Assembly: GCA_934132775.1 (NCBI GenBank)
Contig: CAKPAA010000011.1
Location: 1-64,000 of the forward strand
Length of the DNA: 64,000 nucleotides
Direction: 5' to 3'
Source of the DNA: an uncultured Clostridia bacterium
Lineage (GTDB): Bacteria; Bacillota; Clostridia; TANB77; UBA1234
Of the stretch, positions 8,541 to 16,848 are shown piece by piece. A program made the translations under genes and the position numbers. The stretch's first letter is position 1. The number at the start of each line of letters is the position of its first letter. The notes below the pieces were generated by a model that was not told where the DNA came from, made no database searches, and saw nothing but the letters and a program-made list of their open reading frames with translations.

Positions 8541-10152
8541 ATGAAAAACTTTTTTAAATTTAAACCTTCGCAGGAAAAAGAAAAATTTAGAATATCTGAT
8601 GCAAATGCAACTCCAACATTAAGCAAAGGAAAAAAAATTAATTCAAGTTTAGAGGAAAATAAAACTTTTCTAGAAAAAGTGCTACACTACCCAACCTCAA
8701 ACGACATACAATTCAGATATTTTGATATAAAAATAAATGATACTTCGTATAGTTCATTACTTGTATTTTACGATGGACTTGTTGATTCAACTTTAATAAA
8801 TGGCTATCTATTAAAACAACTAATGTTACCTCACACTATCCAAGTAGAAAACAAAAGTATTATTAAAAACAAAAATGTACCTGACTTAAAAGCCGTTATT
8901 TCACGGAAAATTATTAGCAGAATCTCAGGTATCTTTCGTGGAAGAATTCGATGATTTAATAACCAGAGTATTACACGGAGATGCTGCACTTTTTGTTGAT
9001 ACCTTAAACACAGCTATCGTTTGCGATGTAAAAAAGCCACCATCTCGAAGTGTTACAAAATCTGAAAATGAAATGAATATAGATGGTCCATCAGAAGCCT
9101 TTATAGAAAGTTTTAGAACAAATACAGCTTTAATAAGAAAGTTTGTAAAAGACGAAAATTTAATTTTTGAAACACTAGAAGTTGGAAATCAAAGCAAGAC
9201 AAAATGTGCCGTAGCCTATATTTCAACTATTACAAATGAATCAATTATAAATGAAGTAAAATATCGTATAAACTCATTAGACATTGATTATTTATTAGAT
9301 AGTGGAGAGCTTCTGCAACTTATAGAAGACAAAACTTATTTAATAGACCCTTTAATTTTAAGCACAGAACGTCCAGATAAAGTGGCTTCACACTTAATGG
9401 AAGGAAGAGTTGCGATAATTGTTGAGGGAAGCAGTAATGTATTAGTTGTTCCAGCAGTGTTTTCAGACTTTACCCATTCATCAGAAGACTCATATATAAG
9501 GTACCCATACTCATTTCTAATCAGACTTTTTAGATTTCCAGCGATATTCTTTTCTATATTTTTGCCTGGACTCTACATTGCCATATGTAACTTTCATCAA
9601 GAAATGATACCAACAGACTTACTTTTCACAATAGCAGGCACACGAGAAAAAGTTCCATTTTCAATGCTCAGCGAACTTTTAATTATGGAAATTGCATTTG
9701 AAATAATACGTGAAGCAAGTATACGAACACCTGCACCAGTTGGACCAACGCTCGGTATTGTTGGGACACTTATACTCGGACAAGCAATAGTCAGTGCAAA
9801 CGTTGTAAGCCCAATACTAATTATAATAGTTGCATTAACAGGAATAAGCACATTTAGCATTGCAAACTTTTCACTAAGTTACAGTTTCAGAATTATGCGA
9901 TTTATATATATCTTTCTGGGTGGATCTGCTGGATTTTTCGGAATTGCGATAGGAATATTTATACACCTTTGTGCTGTGTGTAGCGTAACTTCATTCGGAG
10001 TTCCATATTTAACTCCACTTTCGCCAATGAGAAAAGGAGTTTTAAAAGACGACTTGCTTTCATCGCCAATATGGAAAAGAGAATATAGACCAGTATTTTT
10101 AAAGCCTAAAAAGAAAAGAACAGAGCCAAAAATATCACGTAAATGGATTTAA
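8541..10152 (+). pseudogene. gerA: GerA-family spore germination receptor subunit A, frameshifted
   Basis: GerA-type germinant-receptor A subunit of the spore inner membrane. The N-terminal part (from ATG 8541, preceded by GGAG) runs with GerA-like sequence (LVFYDGLVDSTLINGYLLK) to about 8903, then meets a stop at 8954. From 8905 the +1 frame continues the protein without loss: LLAESQVSFVEEFDDLITRV..., the GerA domain, then the membrane part with PAPVGPTLGIVG and about five TM helices to 10152. One extra base in TCACGGA (8901-8907) explains the break. Restoring it gives about 536 residues, a normal GerA length. Conservation on both sides points to a recent mutation or a sequence error. The downstream part could also start at GTG 8938, giving a truncated protein. 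Confidence 0.85.
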
Positions 10153-10169
10153 GAAAGGAGTAAATAAAT

Positions 10170-11264
10170 TTGATAGTAAATGGCACATTAAGCACTTGGG
10201 AAGCCGTATCAGCACTTGGATGTATTGCGGTTATTCCACTAATTTTAACAGTTCCAACATTTGTGTGTGAAGATTTCGGCACAAGCACATTGCTGCAAGT
10301 AACGTATATGAGTTTAGTTATGGGAATATATCTTTTCATATATTTCAAACTCTACTCAAAATTCAAAGACAAAGATATTTTTGATATATCTGAAAGTGTC
10401 GGTGGCAAAGCACTTAAATATATAATGGTTGCAATAATAATTGGATATTTCTTTACCATTTCAATATTCACACTAAGTGAATTTAATGAAAATATGCGAA
10501 ACATATTATTCACCGATGCCCCGTCGGCATATATATCACTTCTATTTATGGTTGCAGTATTCTTTGGAGCACTGTTTGGAATAAAAGGACTATTTCGTGT
10601 AAGTGGTATCGTTGCACCAATTGTAACAGTAGGTTTCTTAGCAATGCTATTTGCATTATTGGATAATATAGACATATTAAATTTTACACCTGTTTTTGGA
10701 AATGGTATAAGCAAGATATTTTTAAGCGGTGCAACTAGGTTCGGTAGATACGAAAGCTTTATAATATTTTCACTAATTGCACCTAACTTAAAGAAATTAA
10801 ATAGTACTGTTGGAAAAGCATTTGCACTAATATCTTTCTTCATTTTTATAGCATTTTTCTTACTGCTTGGAATAATACCATACCCAACAGTAACTGAAAA
10901 CTACTTTCCACTATACGAAATAAGCAGACTAATATCATACGGAAGATTCATACAACGTTTAGAATCAATTTTCATACTAATATGGCTTGTTGCAACGTTT
11001 ATTTACCTAACAACAGCAGTTTTATTTATCGTAAACATACTAAAAAAAGTATTTAATTTAGAGCACTACACTAGACTAATTCCGTCAGTTCTTATGATTA
11101 TACTTTCAGTAAGCTTGATATTCTCATCATATATCGAAATCGTAAGAATTAGGAATCTTTTATTTCTATATTTAACACCTATACTACTTTTCCTTTTCCC
11201 ATTAGTGATAATGATTATAGCTAACGTCAAAGAAAGGAAGAAGATAAAAAATGAAACAATTTAA
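10170..11264 (+). CDS. gerB: GerB-family spore germination protein (APC-like transporter fold)
   Basis: Membrane B subunit of a Ger germinant receptor. It belongs to the endospore-germination branch of the amino-acid/polyamine transporter superfamily and is thought to bind the germinant. The 364-residue product has about ten TM helices and the typical start, with Gly-Cys-Ile-Ala in helix 1. It starts at TTG 10170 with AAAGGAG 9-10 nt upstream, 17 nt after gerA. It is intact, so only the A subunit of this receptor is broken. Confidence 0.93.
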   Translation: MIVNGTLSTWEAVSALGCIAVIPLILTVPTFVCEDFGTSTLLQVTYMSLVMGIYLFIYFKLYSKFKDKDIFDISESVGGKALKYIMVAIIIGYFFTISIFTLSEFNENMRNILFTDAPSAYISLLFMVAVFFGALFGIKGLFRVSGIVAPIVTVGFLAMLFALLDNIDILNFTPVFGNGISKIFLSGATRFGRYESFIIFSLIAPNLKKLNSTVGKAFALISFFIFIAFFLLLGIIPYPTVTENYFPLYEISRLISYGRFIQRLESIFILIWLVATFIYLTTAVLFIVNILKKVFNLEHYTRLIPSVLMIILSVSLIFSSYIEIVRIRNLLFLYLTPILLFLFPLVIMIIANVKERKKIKNETI

Positions 11265-12447
11265 AATAATTCTTTTACTATTATGCTCCCTTTTCTTTAT
11301 GACAGGTTGCTACGACAAAACCGAGTTAGATAACTACGCATACGTAATAGGCATCGGACTTGATGTAAACAATAAAAGTGGAGACGATGGAGAAAAAAGC
11401 GATGTCAGCATAACCTATCAAATCGCAATACCAGTAAAAATGGCTGGCGAGGACAACAGCTCAGGAAAAGAAACATACACAACCTACACCGTTGAAGCCC
11501 CTTCCCTACTTATGGGAAACTCAATAGTAAACACAATGACAAGTAAAGAAGTAAACTTATCACATATAAATATAATATTATACTCCGAGGAAATAGCTAA
11601 AAAAGGCCTAACAGGGCACATCAACGGACTTCTTAGCAATCCAGAAATAAGGCCCAAAACACCAGTTGCAATATGCAAAGGTAGAGCCGAAGACTTTTTT
11701 AACAAAGTTACGCCAGTGCTAGAAGCAAATCCATCAAGATATTACAGCTTAATTTTAAGTTCATTCAATTACACAGACGAAACAGTCGGATCAGAACTTA
11801 TGAGCTTTTATGCAGACGCACAGTCAATAGATAGAGAAACTTCAACCGTAATAGGAGAAATAACCACTGCACAAGATTCTGAGTCTGGGAAAGAAGAAGA
11901 TAACGCTATATTTAAAGGATTAGCTGCATTTAAAGGCGACAAAATGGTTGGAGAAATAGACTCAAAAATAACAGACGCACACCTTTTAATAACAAACGCA
12001 CTAACAAAAGGCACAATAACAGTAGAAGATGCTGAAAACAGTTCCGAAATAGCCACCGTAACAATAAAACAACATAGTCCAACAAAAATAAAAGTAAAAA
12101 TCGAAGACAACATTCCAAAAGTAGATATAAACGTATTCGTGGCAGCACACTTAGAAGCAACAAGTAGCACAACAGACTACCTAAAAGACGAAAATAAAAT
12201 AAAACTAAGAACATCAATAGAAAACAAAATAAAATCAAACGTTTACGAATATCTAAACAAAATAAAAGAACTAGACAGCGACATTGCAGGAATAGGAAAA
12301 TATGCGAAAAAAAATTATTTAACGTGGCAAGAATTTGAAGAAGTAGACTGGCAAAAAATATTCAAAAACTCAGAATTCAAAGTAACAGCTAATGTAAACC
12401 TAGATATATCAAGAATAGTATTTCACAAACTACCAAATCAGAGTTAA
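11251..12447 (+). CDS. gerC: Ger(x)C-family spore germination lipoprotein
   Basis: Lipoprotein C subunit of the germinant receptor, on the outer face of the spore inner membrane. The 398-residue product has a lipoprotein signal with lipobox FMTGC (Cys20), followed by YDKTELDNYAYVIGIGLD, the characteristic start of mature GerC proteins. The rest has the three-domain GerC length. It overlaps the end of gerB by 14 nt, which suggests translational coupling. Codon use is strongly AT-biased like the backbone. Confidence 0.94.
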   Translation: MKQFKIILLLLCSLFFMTGCYDKTELDNYAYVIGIGLDVNNKSGDDGEKSDVSITYQIAIPVKMAGEDNSSGKETYTTYTVEAPSLLMGNSIVNTMTSKEVNLSHINIILYSEEIAKKGLTGHINGLLSNPEIRPKTPVAICKGRAEDFFNKVTPVLEANPSRYYSLILSSFNYTDETVGSELMSFYADAQSIDRETSTVIGEITTAQDSESGKEEDNAIFKGLAAFKGDKMVGEIDSKITDAHLLITNALTKGTITVEDAENSSEIATVTIKQHSPTKIKVKIEDNIPKVDINVFVAAHLEATSSTTDYLKDENKIKLRTSIENKIKSNVYEYLNKIKELDSDIAGIGKYAKKNYLTWQEFEEVDWQKIFKNSEFKVTANVNLDISRIVFHKLPNQS

Positions 12448-12464
12448 AAACAAGGGAGGTAAAA

Positions 12465-12632
12465 ATGCTTTCATATACATTGTTAATCGCCATATTGGCA
12501 GTAATATCAGGATTATACGCTCTTCCCTATGGCAATTGGAACTTTAAAAATAAAAACATTCTTTCAGGAGTAATAATATACTTCTTTGGCATATTAAGCG
12601 TGTTTTTAGGAGTATTTCAATATTTTTATTAA
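12465..12632 (+). CDS. Two-TM micro-protein at the end of the ger operon
   Basis: A 55-residue product starting MLSYTLLIAILAV, with a strong Shine-Dalgarno (GGGAGGT, 12454-12460) 4 nt before the ATG and 17 nt after gerC. Two hydrophobic helices (about 3-21 and 34-54) flank a short polar loop GNWNFKNK. Small two-TM proteins are frequent behind clostridial ger operons, and small accessory D subunits of Ger receptors are of similar size and topology. A role as receptor accessory subunit is an inference from position. Confidence 0.7.
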   Translation: MLSYTLLIAILAVISGLYALPYGNWNFKNKNILSGVIIYFFGILSVFLGVFQYFY

Positions 12633-12649
12633 AAAACTAATTGAAAATT

Positions 12650-12678
12650 TTGACACTCTCACTAAAACACTATACAAT
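12650..12678 (+). promoter_or_regulatory. Near-consensus sigma-A promoter with no gene behind it
   Basis: TTGACA (12650-12655), 17 nt, TACAAT (12673-12678), starting 17 nt after the micro-ORF stop. Transcription from about 12685 would meet the hairpin at 12742-12767 and no ORF of note, so an RNA of about 85 nt is possible. Confidence 0.5.
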
Positions 12679-12741
12679 AAGAATAAAAAAGTATGGTATT
12701 AAAAACACACAATTAAAGAAATAAAATATAAATAACAATCA

Positions 12742-12767
12742 AAGGGCGATACAAAAGCATCGTCCTT
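12742..12767. terminator. Terminator between the ger operon and secG
   Basis: A 9-bp stem with one G-U pair (12742-12750 with 12759-12767) and an 8-nt loop. On the minus strand it lies 30 nt after the secG stop and is followed by a T-rich stretch. On the plus strand the tail is less U-rich but could still end the ger or orphan transcript. Confidence 0.6.
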
Positions 12768-12797
12768 CAAAATTACATATTTATTTCGATTTAAGAA

Positions 12798-13037
12798 TTA
12801 ACGGTTAATTAGCATAAATGAACCAGAAGCAATTGTAAGCACTATAAAAGCAACGCCTGCCATCTTAGTCAAATTAGCAAGTCTAGCCTCCCTGCTAGAA
12901 CCCATAGAACCGCCTCTATTGGCAGAACCAGTAACAATATTTCCATCATCTTTTCCTTTTTGTAACAACACCAAAATAACCACAATAATTCCAACGATTA
13001 CTTGTAAAATAGTTAATATATTTTCAATAGCTTTCAT
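12798..13037 (-). CDS. secG: Preprotein translocase subunit SecG
   Basis: Small auxiliary subunit of the SecYEG channel. The 79-residue protein has the SecG plan: TM helix 1 (about 8-25), the LLQKGKDDG loop, a Gly/Ser-rich segment (GSANRGGSMGSS) and TM helix 2 (about 57-76). AAGGAGGAG precedes the ATG. A single-gene unit with its own promoter and terminator. Confidence 0.95.
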   Translation of the reverse strand: MKAIENILTILQVIVGIIVVILVLLQKGKDDGNIVTGSANRGGSMGSSREARLANLTKMAGVAFIVLTIASGSFMLINR

Positions 13038-13067
13038 TATAAACTCCTCCTTAAAAATACCATTAGT

Positions 13068-13096
13068 ATATTACCACAGATTTTACGGTTTGGCAA
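13068..13096 (-). promoter_or_regulatory. Promoter of secG
   Basis: Minus strand: TTGCCA (13091-13096), 17 nt, TAATAT (13068-13073), 30 nt before the start codon. Confidence 0.6.
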
Positions 13097-13160
13097 CAAC
13101 TACAAGCAAAAAATATTGATTTGCTAAAATCCGAAATTACTTTTTTAAGTAATCAAAATA

Positions 13161-13189
13161 TTGATTTCAAAGGTATTTTATGTTATCTT
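13161..13189 (+). promoter_or_regulatory. Promoter of trmL
   Basis: TTGATT (13161-13166), 17 nt, TATCTT (13184-13189), 34 nt before the trmL ATG. Confidence 0.5.
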
Positions 13190-13223
13190 ATAAAAAGACA
13201 ATAAAAAATAAAAGGAGATAAAA

Positions 13224-13736
13224 ATGAAAATAAATGTTGTTTTAGTAGAACCAGAAATACCGCAAAACACTGGAAACATAGCAAGAACCTGTGCTGCAAC
13301 AGGTTGCAAACTACACTTAATACATCCACTAGGATTTGAAATAACAGAAAAACAAGTAAAACGTGCAGGACTAGATTATTGGGACAAAGTAGACATTGAA
13401 GAACACGAATCACTTAACGAATTCTTGAAAAAATACCCACCAGAGAACAACCATATGTTTTTCTTAACAACAAAAGGACAAAAATGCTACACAGACGTAG
13501 ACTACTCAAACTTTGAAGAAGTATTCATACTATTCGGCAAAGAAACAAAAGGACTACCAGAAGAACTATTACTAAACCACCTAGATACCGCAGTTAGAAT
13601 ACCAATGAGAGAGGACTTGCGCTCACTAAACCTTTCAAACTCAGTAGCCATCGTTGTTTATGAATTACTACGCCAAGATAATTTCAAAAACTTAGAAGAA
13701 ACGAGCATATATCTAAACACAAAATATGGCATATAA
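13224..13736 (+). CDS. trmL: tRNA (cytidine(34)-2'-O)-methyltransferase TrmL
   Basis: SPOUT-fold enzyme that 2'-O-methylates the wobble base of tRNA-Leu species. The 170-residue protein has the three SpoU motifs: NTGNIARTCAATG (motif 1), LFGKETKGLPEELL (motif 2) and RIPMREDLRSLNLSNSVAI (motif 3). It is the minimal length typical of TrmL, without an added RNA-binding domain. AAAAGGAGA precedes the ATG. Single gene, convergent with the prepilin-like gene and sharing a terminator with it. Confidence 0.95.
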   Translation: MKINVVLVEPEIPQNTGNIARTCAATGCKLHLIHPLGFEITEKQVKRAGLDYWDKVDIEEHESLNEFLKKYPPENNHMFFLTTKGQKCYTDVDYSNFEEVFILFGKETKGLPEELLLNHLDTAVRIPMREDLRSLNLSNSVAIVVYELLRQDNFKNLEETSIYLNTKYGI

Positions 13737-13772
13737 AAAGAAAAATTACAGTTATTATTTATAAAAAATATA

Positions 13773-13812
13773 AGTATCATTCAAGTTCTGTGAAAAAAAC
13801 TTAAATGATACT
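13773..13812. terminator. Bidirectional terminator between trmL and the prepilin-like gene
   Basis: Arms 13773-13787 and 13798-13812 pair over 15 positions with one mismatch. Plus-strand tail TTTTTCATTATT. On the minus strand the stem is followed by ATATTTTTTATAA. Confidence 0.85.
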
Positions 13813-13821
13813 TTTTCATTA

Positions 13822-15345
13822 TTACTTAATATTCCAAGCAGTTGATGCAGAAGAGCCATCAGTTAAAGAATTTGAAATATCTAGTAAATTGGCTGATAAT
13901 TGAATTACAGGACGAAGGCCATATGAGGGCGCATGCATGATGACAGTCGAAGAGGCTGAGTTATTGCCATGTACGTAGGTACTGTCAGTAGCATAAGTTG
14001 CACGTAAACCATAGCCAACATTGGCATACGCAGAAGTTGAATAAACATACGGTGAGGCTAACCAGCCTCTATTTGTCGCATCTCCTTTTAGTATATCACC
14101 AATTATTGCATCGACATCAATATCATCATACCAGTACATTGTTTGTGTGATTAGTACTGGCTCATCTTTTGACTTTAACTCAACGTAATCTTCTTCATTT
14201 GTTGATTGATGTGTCACACCATTTTTATCATCCCAGTTATAAAACCTTGGATACTCCACTCCTGCTGCTAAACTTGCTGTATGTTTTTTAGCTTTGTAAG
14301 TATATTCTCCTATTACTACATCTTTCAAATCACTATCTGCTGTATCAGCTGGATACCAAGCAAATCTTAAGAACTCACTTTCTTTTGGTGGAATAACACT
14401 AGAAGCTTTATCTAAATCTTCAATTATCATACTTCTTGCAAATATTCCTTTTGTTGTACTTGAATATAGTTTCTCACATAGTCTATGTAATTCACTAGCA
14501 CCATTAAAATAAGCGGTTGCGCCTTTTAAAGTTACTTTATTTACATGTCCTTCTGTTGTTAACATTACTTTTCCTGTTTCTTCATCAATATTTAAAATTC
14601 TCCATTTAGCCGTTGTATCAGTTGACAAAACTTCTTTTGTATAACCAGTTTTGCTTGGGTCTGTTTCAACATTTTGCACTGCTGTTGGCACATAATTAAC
14701 ATAGTCTCCAACTTTTATTTTAGCCAAAACTTCCTCTGTTGCGCTATCACTTGCCGTAGTATTTTGTATTGTTCCATTTGCATTTAATTTAATCTTTATA
14801 TCTTCTCCAGCTACTTTAATATCAACATCCCCACTTGTTCCAATTAAAGTTTTATCAACTGTTTCTTTATCCCTTATATTGTATTCCTCTTCATACTTAT
14901 ACGGTGGCCATATAAAAACTGTTCCATTTTTAGTTACCACATACTTTACTTTTACACCAGTTTCAGTTGGAGTATTTACTTTCATAACTGGTAAATCAAT
15001 TCCGATATCTGCATTCTCATCTATAATCGTATAATCTGGCACTTGCGCTTCTGGTAAAAAATCATTTTCACTTGAACCACCTTTTGCAACATAATTATAT
15101 GCCTGTGCATCTGTAACTTGCATACCGCTCGCCATTGCAAAGCCTTTAACAGTTACAGTCTTCGCTTGAATTGCATCTTGCACTTCGCTAATATTAGACA
15201 CAAACTTAGAATAATTCGCCTTTCCAATAGTACTCGTAGAACTATTAAACGCAATAGCTGCTAAAATAATTATTACAATGATCGTAATAACTAACGCAAT
15301 AAGTGAAATGCCCCTTTCATTTCTTCTTAATTTCAAATCCCTCAT
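13822..15345 (-). CDS. Solitary prepilin-like secreted protein
   Basis: A 507-residue protein with a class III signal: basic leader RRNERG, then ISLIALVITIIVIIILAAIAF, so cleavage after Gly and N-methylation by a prepilin peptidase are expected. Residue +1 is Ile rather than Phe, and Glu5 is absent, unlike classical pilins. The remainder (about 480 residues) is a large exported part. It includes WRILNIDEETGKVMLTTEG and ends in a region containing GLRPVIQLSANLL, which resembles the DUF6273-type modules attached to clostridial pseudopilins. ATG 15345 is chosen because AAAGGGG precedes it. No pilus assembly gene is nearby, so the export partner must lie elsewhere. Confidence 0.8.
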   Translation of the reverse strand: MRDLKLRRNERGISLIALVITIIVIIILAAIAFNSSTSTIGKANYSKFVSNISEVQDAIQAKTVTVKGFAMASGMQVTDAQAYNYVAKGGSSENDFLPEAQVPDYTIIDENADIGIDLPVMKVNTPTETGVKVKYVVTKNGTVFIWPPYKYEEEYNIRDKETVDKTLIGTSGDVDIKVAGEDIKIKLNANGTIQNTTASDSATEEVLAKIKVGDYVNYVPTAVQNVETDPSKTGYTKEVLSTDTTAKWRILNIDEETGKVMLTTEGHVNKVTLKGATAYFNGASELHRLCEKLYSSTTKGIFARSMIIEDLDKASSVIPPKESEFLRFAWYPADTADSDLKDVVIGEYTYKAKKHTASLAAGVEYPRFYNWDDKNGVTHQSTNEEDYVELKSKDEPVLITQTMYWYDDIDVDAIIGDILKGDATNRGWLASPYVYSTSAYANVGYGLRATYATDSTYVHGNNSASSTVIMHAPSYGLRPVIQLSANLLDISNSLTDGSSASTAWNIK

Positions 15346-15954
15346 TTTGAAATCCCCTTTCATATGTATTTTGTCAAAAAACTATCATCAGTAATTTTTA
15401 TTTATATTATAATTGTTCCCATAAATGCTTGTATTAAACATAATGAATTATAATACGATAATTATCAATTCTTTTAATTATTGTAAATACGTTTAGGACC
15501 TAAATTTAATTGCCATCTTCAACAAGGTAAAAATATATAGATTCTCTCAAACAAAACTCACTTAAACCCAGCCACTATGTTCAAAGGAGTAAAAGTATAT
15601 AGAATAAATTTTTTCGGCTCGGTTGGGTAGGTAGGAGAAAAAATTTTTCTATTACTTTTACGACGCACTATGCCTAGATAACTTTAATTCGCCACTCACC
15701 TTAATCTAAGCAACAGACTAAATTCTCCCAAATGGCAGTTTTCACACGCCAAAAAGACCAACCAAAACTCATCCACTTATTCAAGTAATATACAAAACTC
15801 AAACAAGTAGCAAAGTTTCAGTTAGTCTCCTAACTATCATCAATATAATTTACAAAAAATAAACAATCCTCAAAAACACTTGCAACTATTCCATCACAAA
15901 CATCAGCCATACAAAACGCACTTTCACAAGAAACTGCTATCGCATTTCTTTTAT
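15346..15954. other. Non-coding stretch upstream of the prepilin-like gene
   Basis: About 600 bp without a credible gene. It contains the palindromic element at 15589-15661 and a pair of similar segments (AAATATATAGATTCT near 15531 and AAGTATATAGAAT near 15594). A TATAAT on the minus strand near 15407 could belong to the prepilin gene but has no good -35 box. Part of the stretch (15830-15954) would become coding if the (TG)10 tract changed length. Confidence 0.5.
15589..15661. repeat. Imperfect palindrome, 73 bp
   Basis: The arms GTAAAAGTATAT (15589-15600) and ATTACTTTTAC (15651-15661) pair, as do AATTTTTTC (15607-15615) and GAGAAAAAATTTT (15634-15646), around a G/T-rich loop. It could be an RNA hairpin or a remnant of a miniature element. 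No function is visible. Confidence 0.4.
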
Positions 15955-16020
15955 TTAAAAATTGGCTTGTGTGTGTGTGTGTGTGTGTACAGCCCCAACG
16001 GTTTCAAGTGCCTTGTTCAT
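15955..16020 (-). CDS. Short ORF with an in-frame (CA)10 tract, candidate phase-variable gene
   Basis: A 21-residue ORF starting MNKALETVGAV and then running through the dinucleotide tract as alternating His-Thr before a stop. It has real expression signals: promoter TTGAAA-16-TAAAAT (16057-16084) and AAGGAG 8 nt before the ATG. Loss of one TG unit (or gain of two) moves translation into a frame that stays open to a TAG at 15830-15832. That gives a 62-residue product with a KRNAIAVSCESAFCMADVC segment and four cysteines. I do not recognise the product. A decaying gene is the main alternative. Confidence 0.45.
   Translation of the reverse strand: MNKALETVGAVHTHTHTQANF
15968..15988. repeat. 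(TG)10 dinucleotide microsatellite
   Basis: Ten uninterrupted TG units plus T, the only such tract noticed in the window. It sits inside the start region of the short ORF above. Tracts of this length are prone to slipped-strand mispairing. Confidence 0.95.
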
Positions 16021-16056
16021 TTTTTTCACTCCTTTTTCATTTGATTTTATGTTTTT

Positions 16057-16084
16057 ATTTTACCATATTGTCCAAAATTTTCAA
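16057..16084 (-). promoter_or_regulatory. Promoter of the dinucleotide-tract ORF
   Basis: Minus strand: TTGAAA (16079-16084), 16 nt, TAAAAT (16057-16062), 36 nt before the ATG at 16020. Confidence 0.55.
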
Positions 16085-16146
16085 CCACCATTTTAAAATT
16101 TAACCTATTCATTACTTAATTTACTTTTACAATTAAATATAATTTT

Positions 16147-16178
16147 GCCTCTCATCATCTTAGGAATTGATAAGAGGC
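16147..16178. terminator. Hairpin downstream of the 87-residue membrane gene
   Basis: GCCTCTCATCA (16147-16157) pairs with TGATAAGAGGC (16168-16178) with one mismatch. It starts 31 nt after the stop of the minus-strand gene at 16210. The better U-tract (TTATTTTATTT) is on the plus strand, so the direction is uncertain. Confidence 0.5.
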
Positions 16179-16209
16179 TTATTTTATTTATCTAAGTGTG
16201 ATATATAAA

Positions 16210-16473
16210 TTAGAAATCATTTCTATTGCAATTATTTCTTTTAAAAAGATTTGCTATTTTGCAGGTGAGCACAGCCGAAAGCCACGCAGCCAGCGTATAT
16301 ATAACGATCCAAGCTATAAATATTGTGCCAAATGTTTTATAATAGAAAACATACACTACTAATGCAATTATTGCAATTGCTGCTGCAACAGCCCAAGGGC
16401 ATCTTATAACAAGTTCTAATATTGCTGCAAACACTATCACAAAAAACAACACAAACAAAAATGCTAGTTCCAT
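16210..16473 (-). CDS. Small three-TM membrane protein, unknown
   Basis: An 87-residue hydrophobic protein, not recognised. Three TM helices (about 3-24, 27-46 and 50-72) are followed by a basic, asparagine-rich tail FKRNNCNRND on the probable cytoplasmic side. A very strong Shine-Dalgarno (AAAGGAGGGG) lies a few nt before the ATG. Flanked by hairpins on both sides, so probably monocistronic. Nothing in the sequence suggests a specific function. Confidence 0.6.
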   Translation of the reverse strand: MELAFLFVLFFVIVFAAILELVIRCPWAVAAAIAIIALVVYVFYYKTFGTIFIAWIVIYTLAAWLSAVLTCKIANLFKRNNCNRNDF

Positions 16474-16557
16474 ACAATCCCCTCCTTTTGCATATATAAA
16501 TTTTCAATATGCATTATATAATATGCTTTTTTATGGACGTACGTGAACTATCAAAAA

Positions 16558-16583
16558 AATGTGGAGAAAAAATCCCCCACATT
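16558..16583 (-). terminator. Terminator of the 60-residue gene
   Basis: AATGTGG (16558-16564) pairs with CCACATT (16577-16583). On the minus strand it is followed by TTTTTTTGA. It begins 7 nt after the stop codon at 16591. Confidence 0.8.
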
Positions 16584-16590
16584 TTAATCA

Positions 16591-16773
16591 TCAGCAATCT
16601 CTGCCGATAGTGTACTGGCAACAACTCTTGCCTTCATCGTATGAGCCCCTACAAGGTTCGCCATAATGCCACCTATCTAAACCCAACTTTCTTTTCTCAG
16701 CAGGAGTCATTCGCCGGATTTCCTCCAAAGAAAAAATCCTCTTTTTGGAATACTCATCCTCGTAATTTGTCAT
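16591..16773 (-). CDS. 60-residue cysteine-tailed protein, unknown
   Basis: Not recognised. A charged soluble protein: an N-terminal acidic/basic helix (YEDEYSKKRIFSLEEIRRM), a TPAEKRKLGL linker, then a tail with four cysteines (Cys41, Cys51, Cys52 and the C-terminal Cys60). The final residues CCQYTIGRDC resemble a metal-binding or disulfide knuckle. A near-ideal AAGGAGGT lies 8 nt upstream of the ATG, with a promoter at 16820-16848 and a strong terminator, so it is a real single-gene unit. Confidence 0.65.
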   Translation of the reverse strand: MTNYEDEYSKKRIFSLEEIRRMTPAEKRKLGLDRWHYGEPCRGSYDEGKSCCQYTIGRDC

Positions 16774-16819
16774 ATATCTACCTCCTTACGTATTGTCAAG
16801 AATACTTTGAAACAATTAT

Positions 16820-16848
16820 ATTTTAGCACACTTTACATAATATTTCAA
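16820..16848 (-). promoter_or_regulatory. Promoter of the 60-residue gene
   Basis: Minus strand: TTGAAA (16843-16848), 17 nt, TAAAAT (16820-16825), 47 nt before the ATG. Confidence 0.55.

Noticed and set aside
8901..8920. Programmed ribosomal frameshifting in gerA
   Set aside because: The needed shift is +1 with no known +1 signal, and no heptameric -1 slippery site is present. GerA proteins are not known to use recoding. An indel or sequence error is simpler.
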